Shown here: positions 11,273-23,140 of the stretch, piece after piece | How the letters are laid out: each line of letters begins with the position of its first letter | Position numbering within the stretch: the first letter of the stretch is position 1 | NCBI RefSeq assembly: GCF_025118155.1 | Contig: NW_026251395.1 | Location: 620,001-684,000, forward strand | Source: Cokeromyces recurvatus | Taxonomy: Eukaryota; Mucoromycota; Mucoromycetes; Mucorales; Mucoraceae | Length of the DNA stretch: 64,000 nucleotides | Direction: 5' to 3' | The notes under the pieces: generated by a model | Databases searched by the model: none | The model's input: only the letters and a program-made list of their open reading frames with translations | Told to the model about the DNA's origin: nothing | Position numbers and translations under genes: made by a program

Positions 11273-14200
11273 ATGAGCTTTTCAAGTATGTTTTTAAAAT
11301 GGTTCAATATATTGTTACTTAAATTGATATTTTAACATTTATATTAGATCACCATAATAATTCACCTTCATATAGGAACAGCAATAATATTAGTTATAGA
11401 CTTAGAAACGGAAACAGAAATGGGAATATAGATAAAAGTGTTAATGGAGATGTAAATCATCGAGAACCTTCAAAGACAATTTTTGTTTCAGACTTAAATC
11501 CTAAAACTTTAGCTGGAACCCTAATGGATTATTTTGATAGATTCGAAAAAGTAGATGGCGTCACTCTTAATGAAGACGATGAAGGAAGAGAATTAGGAAC
11601 AGCAACGGTTGTTTTCCAGTATGTTTTATCATTATGTGTATTTAATGTACATGGGCATTTATTTATTTTTCTTCCTCTTTCTATCCTTCTCTCTCTCTCC
11701 CCCCCTTTTTTTTATTGTCCTAGAAAAGTGCCACAAAATGCCAAAGATATTGTTGGACAACATAGAATAGATGGTAGAAGTGTACATGTAGAATTTACTC
11801 GTAATCAATCTTTTGAATCAAGTTCTAGTAATTATAATAATTCACGTTTATTGGCTAATACATTCTCAATGGGTTCCATGATGGGTCCTAAAACATTTGT
11901 AAAAGAATGGTCAACGTCAGATGATGTACGATTCATTTTAAAATATACACAACGTCAAGTCAATATTATATTTAATCATTTGAATGAATGCTATAAAGTA
12001 GAATATAAATTTAAGGATGTTTTAGGCGATATGCACGTTGAACGTGAAAATAACTTGACCATATTTACAATCCCTCTTCGTTATCCAGGTACTTTTTGGA
12101 AACGTAGTGCAGAGATACGAACTGGATCAGAACGATCAATGAAACGTGGCCGACAATGGGAAAGAGTGACGATGATACCTATTAAGCCTAATGTAAATAT
12201 ACCAAAACGTCTTCAAAAGCCTATTATGCCTATTGATCCTGAAGGAGTCATAAAGATTGGGAAATGGATTGTTTATCGTATCTCATTTTATCCCTCGCAA
12301 AGACATGCTGCTGATTTTGAGCTCAAGTTGAAAGAGGCTGCAGATTACAATCTTGTTCCTCGTGATTTGAGTATGAGAAAGCCCTTTATTAAGGTTATAA
12401 ATGCCCAAGATTTACCTAAACCTTGGGGTCATATTGAACGTTGTTCTCTTGATTTGGACTATAATGTCTTGTACATGCTTGAATCGGTCATCTCATATTA
12501 TTATTTGAATGAGCATAATTTAACGCCGGAATTTTACGATATGATTAAAGAGCTTGACCCAACGATTGCATGTGGTATTCTTCAGTTAATTAGTTCTAAT
12601 AAAAAACAAGTATGGGATCCAACAGCAGAGTTTGCAAACATTTTCAATCGAATGGGAATGAAGGTCAAGGACCAGCGTAGTATACCAAGTCATTGTGCTT
12701 TATTACGAAAAATTATCATTACACCCAGTCATATCTTTATTCAACCCCCTATATTAGAAACAACAAATAGAGTTATTCGTCATTTTAAGGATCAAGCAGA
12801 TAGATTTATTCGTGTTCAGTTTTTAGATGAAGGGTTTAATAGAGTTGGTGCAGGTCAGACTGAGACAAGAGATGCGATTTATAATAGAATTTTTGATATC
12901 TTGAGACGTGGTCTTCAGATTGGTAAAAAATGGCATGAATTTTTGGCGTTTTCAAGTTCGCAATTACGAGAGCAAGGCTGTTGGTTTTTTGCGCCTACGC
13001 CTGAATTGTCTGCTTCCAAGATACATACTTGGATGGGCGTCTTTTCGCATGAAAAGGTGGTTGCAAAGCATGCTATTCGCATGGGTCAATGCTTTTCATC
13101 TACTCGACCTGTTTATACTTTACAGCCTGAGGATATTCAACTTATAGATGATATTGAAAGAGGGGGTTATACTTTCTCTGATGGCGTTGGAAAAATTTCT
13201 CTATCTTTAGCGGAACAGGTTGCTATTCAAATGGATTTGAAACAAGTTCCAAGTGCATTTCAATTCCGTTTAGGTGGTGCTAAGGGTGTTTTAACTGTAG
13301 ACGAAAACCTGGACAAGATGAATATTAAAGTGCAACTTCGTCCCAGTCAAATCAAGTTTGAATCAAAGCATTTAACTTTAGAAGTGATTCGTACATCAAC
13401 ATATATCCATGGTTACTTGAATCGACAAGTGATCACTATTCTTTCCTCGTTAGGTGTAAAAGATGAAATTTTTATGAAACTAATGGATGAAATGGTGCAG
13501 GACGTAAATATGCTACTTAACAAACCAGAGGAAGCTGTTCGTGTTTTATTAGGCAATGTAGATGAAGCGGGTACTGCTTTATCTATGGTCCCAATTATAC
13601 AAGCTGGATTCTTAGCACGAGGTGATCCTTATATTAAAAACCTCTTAAACTTATTCCGTGTTAATGTATTAAAGGATCTAAAAAAGAAGGCAAAAATCAT
13701 TGTTCCGAAAGGTGCATATCTTTTAGGTGTTATGGATGAAACAAATACCTTAAAAGAAGGTGAGGTATTTGTACAAATATACGATACATCAAATAATGGT
13801 GTAAATAGACAAGTTATTACTGGTGATGTAGTTGTCTTTAGAAATCCTTGTTTTCATCCTGGTGATGTACGCGTTGTAAAGGCTGTAGATAAAGAAAATT
13901 TACGTCATTTAGTAAATGTGATTGCATTCCCATCACAGGGTTATAGAGATATACCTAGCATGTGTTCTGGTGGCGATTTGGATGGCGATGATTATACGTA
14001 TGTTATATTAAAATATATTTCTATTTAAAAGCTCTAACCTAACTTGTTTATATATATATAAGTATCTATTGGGATCCAAGATTATTACCCCCTACGACTT
14101 TTACACCTATGGAATATAAAGCTGCTCCTCCACAAACAATTGATGAAGTTAAAATTCGTGACATTATCAAATTTTTTGTTAATTATATAAGTAATGATAA

Positions 14201-15430
14201 CTTGGGATCAATTGCAAATGCACATTTAGCAACTGCAGATATCAGTCCACATGGGGCAAGAGACGGGAAGTGTATGTTATTGGCGCAGCTTCACTCAGAT
14301 GCAGTAGGTAATATATATATATATATATATATATATACGTATGTATGTATGTATGTATATATAAAAGGTTTTATTTAACACTTTTTTTTTTCTTTATAAT
14401 AGATTTCCCGAAATCAGGAAGACCTGCAAAATTTACCCCAGATCTTAGAGTACATATGTTCCCAGATTTTATGCAAAAAAAAGATAAGCCTTCTTATCAG
14501 TCTAAAAAAGTGTTAGGTCGTATTTTTCGTGCTATTGATAAATCAGATTATAAAAACTATAAATCAACGTTGGTAGCAGAGACTGTTTATGATACTCGAT
14601 TACGACTACCAGAGATGGAAATGTATATAGCCGAAGCACGACAATTTCGTTTACAATATAATCGAGATTTGCAAGCTCTAATGAACCAATTTGGTGTGCA
14701 AACCGAAGCAGAACTATGCTCAGGCTTTATCATTAAATGGGCTAATAGTAGAGGTCGAAAAAAATCAGACTATGAGCATCATCAATATACAATGAAAGCT
14801 GTAAAATCGCTCAAAGCTACATGGAAAAAGCGTTTTGAAGAAGAATTTTATGATTCTAATAAAGCCATAGATATTACAAAACGAAATTTATTTGAAGCAA
14901 AAGCAGCAGCTTGGTATTATGTTGCATATCATCCAAATGAAAGAAGTCGAGATATGTCTATTGAAGGTGGATTTTTCAGTTTCCCTTGGTGTATATTCGA
15001 GTATTTATGTGAGATAGCTAAGCGAGCCAAACATAAGGATTTGGAAATAGACGAAGCGACCCCAATTTCAGAAGAAAAGATTACAGAAGGAAATATAAAA
15101 TTGATGCAGTTAAGAAGTAATTCACCTGTTATCATGGTTGATAATGATGAAGAATCTGAAGCTGAGGATGAATATGAAGAAGAAAGTGAATCAGAAGAAT
15201 CTGATGATGAAGAAATTATTTCCTATAATGCTCTCACTAATAGTCATTACTACACAAGCAATACTGCTTCTCGTTCATCTAATCATAATGATACAGTGCG
15301 TGGTAATAATCCATACGCTATTGTAAATTCTGCTAACCGAAGGCCTTTGAATTCACAACAACCTGTAGTGTCAGCTGATGCATCAGAGGCAGAATTAGTT
15401 GCCGCACTTCTAGGTACTAAAGATCTGTAA
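11273..15430 (+). CDS. RNA-dependent RNA polymerase (RNAi type) with N-terminal RRM
   Basis: Exons are 11273-11285, 11348-11618, 11724-13997, 14063-14307 and 14403-15430, giving 1276 aa. This is a eukaryotic cellular RdRP, which makes double-stranded RNA for Dicer and small-RNA silencing. The catalytic DLDGD motif is at residues 846-850 (CSGGDLDGDDYT), followed after the intron by IYWDPRLLPP. Conserved core pieces include FSDGVGKIS, RLGGAKGV, QVQLRPSQIKF-like IKVQLRPSQIKF and RGDPYIKNLL. An RRM-like domain covers about residues 50-125 (TIFVSDLNPKTL ... VEFTRNQ). The C-terminus carries a strongly acidic Glu/Asp/Ser tract. The start is a 13-nt first exon, chosen because it joins in frame and extends the RRM. 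The second intron (105 nt) is 3n and stop-free, so an unspliced form would add 35 residues inside the RRM. It follows an RRM gene closely on the same strand. Confidence 0.9.
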
Positions 15431-15956
15431 GCATAATAGCTTTACCCCAGAATGGTATAAGTTATATATAGTAATAAGGTCAATAAATTTTGAACTCTTT
15501 GATTTTATTTTATTTTATTATATTTTTTTTTTTCATGATTGCTGAAACAGAAAAATTGAGTGAAAATTGTAATGACCTAAAAGAAAAAAAAAGTAGGATA
15601 TTTCTAAAGGCTTGACAACAAAATCGAATTAATCTTAAAAAAGGCTTCAGATAACTCATTTTTTGCTTAATCAAAAGCTTATTTAACTTAACTCAAACGA
15701 CGTTTTATTTATTCTTAAATTTTTCCAATAATGCTGTTTTAAATCAACTGTCTCTTACAGATTTTTTGACGCGTTTTTGAACTTCATAGAGATATATTTA
15801 GAAATATTATTAAGGGTATGAAATCAAAGCATATCTGATGTATCGTAGGAAGACATAGCTGCAAGTAGATGAAATTGAATCTACCCGTAAAAAAAAAAAA
15901 ATAAATAAAAAAAAATAACGATTTGCGAACTTTAAATAAAAATCTAAACTGCCTTT

Positions 15957-15998
<42 letters not shown>

Positions 15999-16059
15999 AA
16001 TTGTATAAAAAACTAGATTTTTATGAGCTAAATCATTTTAAAAATTACAAAGTAATATA
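15431..16059. other. Intergenic region upstream of the PIF1 helicase
   Basis: No ORF is visible. The region has a T36 run (15959-15994) about 65 bp before the ATG and one ACGCGT site (listed separately). The rest is AT-rich without clear structure. Confidence 0.55.
15769..15774. promoter_or_regulatory. MCB-like element (ACGCGT)
   Basis: The palindrome ACGCGT is the MluI cell-cycle box bound by MBF-type factors at G1/S genes in yeasts. It lies about 285 bp before the start of a Pif1/Rrm3-type replication helicase. It is a single short site, so function is inference. Confidence 0.35.
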
Positions 16060-18635
16060 ATGAGAAAGTCATCACAGAAAAAGAAAGACAATACATTGTT
16101 CAGTTATTTTACAAAAACAAAAGATCCAGCAAAATCTGAATCATTATCGTCTTTGATCTCTCGAACCACACCATCAGATCGATTCGTTAAATCAACCACG
16201 CAACAAACCTCAGTCACGACAACAACACCATTAAACAAAGATTTACGGCAAACAAGTCTAACAACAAAAGCTGTACAAGCAATTGATTTAACTAACGATG
16301 ATGATGACGATGATCTCATTATTATTCCTTCACAAAAATCTACATCCATCTTTCTTTCTAGTCAAACAAGTACATTTTCAAACACAAGTAGTAGCAGTCA
16401 GAATTCAACTAGCAAACTATTTACAGAAGAAATGAAGAATACCTCTAAATACAACAAAAAAGGGTGGTCTCCAAAAGATAGAGAAAAGGGACCTCAAAAA
16501 TCAAGCCAAGATTCTAGTTTATTGTACGAACAAAAACCAGCACGAAAGTTTGACAGGATTGTGCTCCAAAAGCCTCGAATTACCGCAAAGCCTCGTTATG
16601 ATTGGATTGGACCTAATGATGTCAAACCTTACAGTTCAAACTATCGACCTTATTCATCACAAACCCAATTAGATGATAAACCCCCACGCATCATCACACA
16701 GAGTCGTTCTTATTCTAATACAACAGAATATGCAATTAAAAGGAAATGGGAAGGCAATAGCAGTGTTGGAACTGCTTCAGGCTCTTCGTATTGGGACGAA
16801 AACTCATCATTCTCTATTTCAAATAAGAAAAAGAGAGATTCTACAAAACAAAGACCAACTAATTTTTGGACTAAGATTAAACCAAATACCAGCTCCAGTT
16901 ATGTACCATCCTCTACTACTATGTCAAGTCTAACGACTTCAATAGCAACATTAAATGAATATAGACCAGAGTTATCGGCAGAGCAACAACGCGTTTTAGA
17001 TATGGTTGTTAATGAACATAAAAGTTTATTTTTCACCGGTTCTGCAGGTACTGGTAAATCTGTTTTATTAAGAGCTATCATTGATAAGTTAAGAACTATT
17101 TATGGAAGTGGGTTAGCAGTAACTGCATCAACAGGTATTGCTGCCTGTAATATTAATGGTTGTACTTTACATAGGTAAAAAGCAAAGTGATGATATTTGT
17201 ATTCTGTGTTTAATTAATTTTATTTATTAGTTTTGGAGGTATTGGTTTAGGCAATGATAAAGCAAGTATTTTAGCTTATAAGATTATGAATTCTAAAAGA
17301 GCTACTGAGAGATGGAAAGAGACACATGTACTTATTATTGATGAAAGTAAACATCACACCAATTAAAGAAAGAAAGAAAAAAGACGACAAGTAATTAATA
17401 TTAATTGATATATAATATCTTCTTAATAGTATCCATGGTAGATGCAGAGTTGTTTGATAAACTTGAAGAAATTGCAAGAATTGTTAGACGATCTACTCAA
17501 CCTTTCGGTGGTATACAAATTGTTGTGACTGGAGACTTCTTCCAGTTACCACCAGTAAATAAAGACAAGCCTTCCAAATTTGCATTCGAAGCCAACACAT
17601 GGAATACTGTTATAAAGCAAACAGTGATGCTTACAAAAGTATTTAGACAAAAAGATGGAAGTAAGTTTTAAAAGTTCCAAAGTCTATCTTAAAACAATAT
17701 TAATCAAATATACGTTCAATTATACAGCCTTTGTTAAGATATTAAATGAAATGAGATTAGGACATTTGTCAGATGAAGCTATACATATTTTCAAGTCATT
17801 ATCTCGTGTGCCAGAAGGCGATTCTGATATTGAACCTACAGAATTGTAAATGAATCCAAAGATAGATATTTTTTTTTCGCTTTATTTAATTACTTACTTG
17901 AATTTATGAATAGATATCCATTGAGAAATGAAGTAGATGCATCAAATAGAAAAAGACTTGAAGATCTTCGTGGAGATATTCTTGAATTCAAAGCAGTTGA
18001 TTTTGGTGATCCTAAAAAAATTTCACAATGTATTGCACCAGCTGTAATACAACTAAAGATGCATGCTCAAGTTATGTTGTTGAAGAACATCGATGCAGAT
18101 CTTGTTAATGGTTCTCTTGGTGTTGTTGTTGGTTTTGTTGGTAAAGGTGAATACAAGAATAAGAAAATTTGCGAATCTCTGAGGACACCCCAACGTCAAA
18201 AAGACTATTTTATGTCCGAGGACAAGCAGCCCTTTGATATGTTAACCCCATATCCAATAGTCAAGTTTTCAAATGGCCGTCTTTTACTTTTAGAGCGTGA
18301 GGAATGGACATTTGAATTACCAGGTAAATCAATAAAGTAAAAATAGATTACAAGTAATAAAATTAATTATATTTATAGGTGGACAAGAATTCGCCTCTCG
18401 ACAACAGATACCCTTAATGCTTGCTTGGGCAATTTCTATTCATAAAAGTCAAGGTCAAACTTTAGATCGTGTGAGAGTAGATCTTGGAAAAGTATTTGAG
18501 AAGGGGCAAGCTTATGTTGCCTTATCCCGTGCTACCTCTTTAGAGAGGCTACAAATACTTAACTTTGATCCAGTTAAAGTTATGGCACATCCAAGAGTAA
18601 CTCAATTCTATAAAACGTTGCAAACAGTTAATTAA
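16060..18635 (+). CDS. PIF1: Pif1/Rrm3-family 5'-3' DNA helicase
   Basis: Exons are 16060-17174, 17231-17346, 17430-17660, 17728-17845, 17914-18323 and 18379-18635, giving 748 aa. This superfamily 1B helicase unwinds G-quadruplexes and helps forks pass bound proteins. Walker A is GSAGTGKS (about residues 327-334), Walker B is LIIDEISMVD, then [25 protein letters not shown] and the C-terminal [17 protein letters not shown]. Almost all the conserved SF1B motifs are visible. The first 300 residues are a disordered Ser/Thr-rich tail. Its start [10 protein letters not shown] resembles a PCNA-interacting box (hydrophobic-xx-aromatic-aromatic) but lacks the leading Gln. An acidic [10 protein letters not shown] tract at about residues 78-84 may be SUMO-interacting or regulatory. 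Yeast Rrm3 also has a PIP box in this place, so Rrm3-like fork work is a fair inference. Confidence 0.93.
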
Positions 18636-18647
18636 GCATATTGTTTG

Positions 18648-18745
18648 AAAAATATAAATATAAAAATGAATATAAAAATAAATATAAATATAAAAATAAA
18701 ATAAAAATATGATTATAATTATAATTATAATTATAATTAAATTTG
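18648..18745. repeat. AT-rich minisatellite between convergent genes
   Basis: Between the PIF1 and P-ATPase 3' ends are tandem (ATATAAA)-like units, then a (TTATAA)n array near 18713-18739. An (AAAGA)n array follows near 18790-18812. It probably also supplies poly(A) signals for both genes. Confidence 0.65.
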
Positions 18746-18868
18746 CATGAAATAAATATGGTATTTATTATTATTATTATATAATTAATAAAGAAAAGAA
18801 AAGAAAAGAAAAGGAAAAAAAAAGGTATTGCTTTCTAATAGATATAAATACAATAAATCGTAAAGTGA

Positions 18869-21800
18869 CTACCAAGCTAACTTGCTAATGATACTCTTAG
18901 GGAACTTTCTAACTAAAAGTTTTCTACTTTCATCCATAAACATAATGAAGAAGGCCCAGCCAAATGGAATAAACCAGAATTTGACAGGTATAGGAGATGT
19001 TTCCAAATAAACATTGAAGACTGGAACATATAGAATAATGATAGCAATAGCTAGTGATGCGACCATAGCTGCGAACAAATATAAATTCTGATTAGGTCCC
19101 CACAAAGGATTAGCTTGAGTGATAGAGAGTCTTCTTGTTCTTGAAGAAAGGACATTTCCCCATTGACAAATAACCAGGTTAACAAAGTAAATAGATTGAG
19201 CAACGTTGATCATTTGCGTGATTTCATCAGCTGTATGACCTTTATAACCATCAGGACTTCTTAAATTAGAGAATGAAAAGAAAACATCCCGAGGAGGAAT
19301 TCCGTTAATGCCTAAATAGAGGAAGAAAAGAAACATAGAGGATAACATTTCCATAAGACCAACAAAACCATAAGCATGAAGTAAAAGTCTACTATTCACT
19401 AAACGATCGCTACTTGGTCTACGTGGTGGACGAGTTAATAAACCTGTTTCGGGTTTTTCCATCATCATGGCCATAGAGGGACACAAATCAGTTAAGACAC
19501 AGATAACGATCATTTGGAAGGAAGACAATGTTTGAGGACCACCCAAGAAAATATTAACAATAACGGGCCATAACTCTGACCAAGAACCAGCAGGAAGCAG
19601 ATAAACAATGACCTTTTTCAAATTATCAAAGACAAGACGACCATTCTCAACTGCAGCAACGATACTAGAGAACTTATCAAGCAAAATCATATCAGCAGCT
19701 TCGATAGCAACATCTGAGCCACTTCCCATAGCGACACCAACATTAGCAGCTTTCAAAGAAGGTGCATCATTGACACCATCACCTGTCATGGCAACTATAT
19801 TTTCACGTTTTTGAAATTCCTTAATAATTTGAAGCTTTTGATCAGGAGAAGTACGAGCGAAAACAATTTCTTCATATTGACATAATTGTTCCCATTGGGC
19901 GTCGTTGAGAGTCATCATATCACTACCAGATAGTAAAAGAGATTTGTTGCATTGATAAATGGAGGTTTCTTTAGCTTGGGTATTGTTTATGGTAATATTT
20001 TCATTCACATTCTTTTCAATATCATTAGTGACGACGGAGGTATTGTTTCTAGCCGTATCTTCCTTCTTCAGATCATTATATTTAATAACATCATCTATAT
20101 TCTTTGTAGGGTCTAGATCTTTAATAGTGTGAGGATGTTGTGTAGTAAAGATACCGATATCTCTAGCGATAGCAGCAGCCGTCATAGGGAAATCACCTGT
20201 TACCATGAAAAAACGAATGCCAGCATTTCTACAGATTCTCACAGTTTCAGCGCTTTCAGGACGAGGGGGATCAACGATAGCAACCATACCGACCACAGTA
20301 AGTTCTGAATTCATTTGAGTTACCCAAGTAGTAAAACTAGATGTACCCGATACAAGATTATCTGGATTCTCCTCTGGTTTGATAATACGACGAGCCAAGA
20401 GTAAAACACGTTTGCCTTTATTTGCCCATTTTGATTGTAGTCTTAATAAAAGTTCAGTTTGTTTATTAGTCAATTCCTTTTCCTTAATAGTACTATCATC
20501 ATCAGAAACGAGGATTTTTGAACATTTACTCAAGATGACATCAGGAGCGCCTTTACAGAATAAGACCCAATCATTGATATCAACGCTTATGTCGGAAGTT
20601 GAAAGACTGTTAGCTATAGATTCCACATTAGGGCGACAAATGGTTAACATCCATTTATTTTTAGAATTGAACGGGATTTCAAAGATTTTTTCTGTATCAT
20701 TGCGAAGTCTGTCAACGGTTCTGATAGCATGAGAGGCATTAAAACTCAAATTCTCAGCAAAATTTAAAATAGCACAGTCAGTAGCATCGCCAAAAACCGT
20801 ACGCTTAGAAACCTCTAAATCAGACGTAGCAGAGTCATAACTAGAACCATTACAAAGAGCAGCTTCTAATTGAAGTTGTTCTATTTGAGAAAATACAATA
20901 GGATTTGTATTTGCCTGGCCGTTTACATGTGAGGAATAAATTTGATTAGCAGTAGCTGAACTCATCTCTTCAGTCCCCATACTGATATCTGAGACGAACA
21001 TTTTGTTTTCTGTTAAAGTTCCAGTTTTGTCCGAGCATAAAACGTTTACGCTACCCAATGTCTCTACTGTTGTAAGCACTTTACAAACCACATTGCTTTT
21101 TTGCATACGATGAGCAATCAAGGTTAGACATAAAGTAACTGCCACAGGCATACCTAAGATTATATTATATTATATTATATCAAATAAATAAATAAAAATT
21201 AGAAATAAGATTTTTTTTTTAACTTTAAAGAAAAATGTGCAATATACATACCTTCAGGAACAAATGCAACAATGACACTAATAATTGCAATCAAAGCATT
21301 TGAAACAGTTAAAAAGTTTGGATAATCTCTTCTTAACCAAGCTGCCCAAGTAATCAAACAAATGGAACCAACAGTAATAGATAATGTAGCAATAATAATA
21401 ACGAATCTTAAAATTTCAACTTGAAGTGTAGTACGAGTATTAGGATCAGCTAATGATAAACGAGCAATTCTACCCATAAGCGTATTATCACCAATAGATA
21501 CAACAACACCAACAGCAGAACCATTTAAACAATGAGTACCCATCATAGCCACATTATGAGTTTCCAATACGTTATCATCGGTTGCATCTACAGTGCCTGG
21601 AATGGGCTCAGATTCACCAGTTAAAACCGAACGATCAAATTTCAAATCATCAGAGGCCTCAATAAGACGTAAATCAGCAGGAATTTTGTTACCCATTTTA
21701 ATATATACAATATCACCAGGGACTAAGTTTGAAGCTTCAATTGGAATTACGTTTCCATCCCGCTTAACTAAAGTTTGAGCTGGCAACATGTTATTAATAG

Positions 21801-22454
21801 AATTCATGACACGACTAGTAGACCAATCTTGCCAAGCATTAAAGAAAGCTTGTAAAAAGATGACAAACATAATGATAACAGCAAGAGCCAAACTAAGAGG
21901 TGATGGATCTGGATTACCCAATGGCTTCCATGAGACCCAACAAATAATACTAGCAATCCATAGTAAACCACAGAAACCACCAAAGAAATAGCTGAATATT
22001 TTTTTAAACCAATTACTTGGTGGTGGTGTGATTACATTTTTACCATATTCTGATACACGGTTCGAAGCCTGTTGAGAATCCAAACCTTGCTCAAGACTTG
22101 TTCTGTATTGTTGACTTAATTCAAGTAATGATAATTTGTGAAAATTGGTATCAGAGAGATCTATATTAAAAAAGAAGAAGACATGTATGAGTATAAATAA
22201 TTATATAAATATATGTGATTAATGATATTACCATCAGCTAAATCCTTTTTAGATTTTTTAGGAGACTTTTTAACTTGTCGTTCAGAAACAGTGATAGATA
22301 GTGTTCTATATGCAATAATAGCATGACTACTAGTGGAGGCAGTACGCTTTATTTGTTTCCGCTTTAGATTACTTGAAGTATCTTCGTTTCTGTCATGAAG
22401 CGGCTGATTTTTATCCGAGAAATGGATAGTTGTGTGCTGCTTGTTTTCACTCAT
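18869..22454 (-). CDS. P-type cation ATPase, Na,K/H,K-ATPase-like (type IIC)
   Basis: Exons on the minus strand are 22454-22232, 22160-21252 and 21153-18869, giving 1138 aa. It is a P-type ion pump of the plasma or an internal membrane. The phosphorylated Asp is D419 in CSDKTGTLTENKM. The actuator loop has TGES (SVLTGESEPIPG), the M4 ion site is FVPEGMPVAVTLCLTL, and the hinge is MTGDGVNDAPSLKAANVGVAMG. CRPNVE..., KGAPDVIL and the IVDPPRPE block are also normal, and about ten membrane segments are visible. The region around VPEG and the following HRMQKSNVVCKVLTTVETLGS resembles animal Na,K-ATPase (type IIC) more than fungal PMA1 or ENA pumps. Such IIC pumps are known in a limited set of fungi. 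Ion choice cannot be read with certainty. The first 75 residues are a basic, Ser-rich cytosolic tail. Confidence 0.9.
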
Positions 22455-23140
22455 GATAGAAGTAAATAAAAGAAAAAAAAATGAATAACATAATTTTGAA
22501 CTGTTTAAATAGATAGCCGCATACAGAAGCCCTCTTTTTTTTTTTTTTTTTCTTTTTTTGATAAGAGAAGACTGGCTTGTAGTAATCCTTCGGCAAAATT
22601 AGCTCTAAGTGATTTTTAAATAACTCATAATTTAACTTTTTTTGTTTGACATCATTGATAACAAAAAAAAACCCCTCTTATTGTAGTAACAAAAAAAAAT
22701 CAATGCCAGTGAAATAAGTTACAATTGTTACACAGACAAATCGCTCATTACTTGTATTTCTTTACACAAACATTCTTTGTGTGTTAACAATAATTGATAA
22801 CTGTATACTCTTTCATATACGAAGATATACCCTTGATATTAATAACTCTATTGTATATACGCAGTCACTAATACTAAGTTCCTATATGTTTTTGATCTTT
22901 ATAATCAAAATATAATTGGAGACTGTTCTTTTCCTCAAACAAATATTGATTCAATTTATAAAAATATCATACATGCGTTTTAATAAACAAATTATTTTCT
23001 CCTTATTTATAAATTTAAAACCGTTTTAATAATGATTATTTTTCTATGATGTCTGACATTTAATGCTATTTTTATTTTTGTTAAAAAAAAAATTTTTTTT
23101 TTCTTTGTCCCTTTTTTATTAAGTGTGAGGCTGGAAAAAG
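22455..23140. other. Divergent promoter region of P-ATPase and Cdc27
   Basis: About 690 bp separate two divergent starts. It is AT-rich, with a T18 run near 22533-22550 and A/T runs at about 23081-23102. No ORF and no convincing regulatory motif were seen. Confidence 0.5.
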
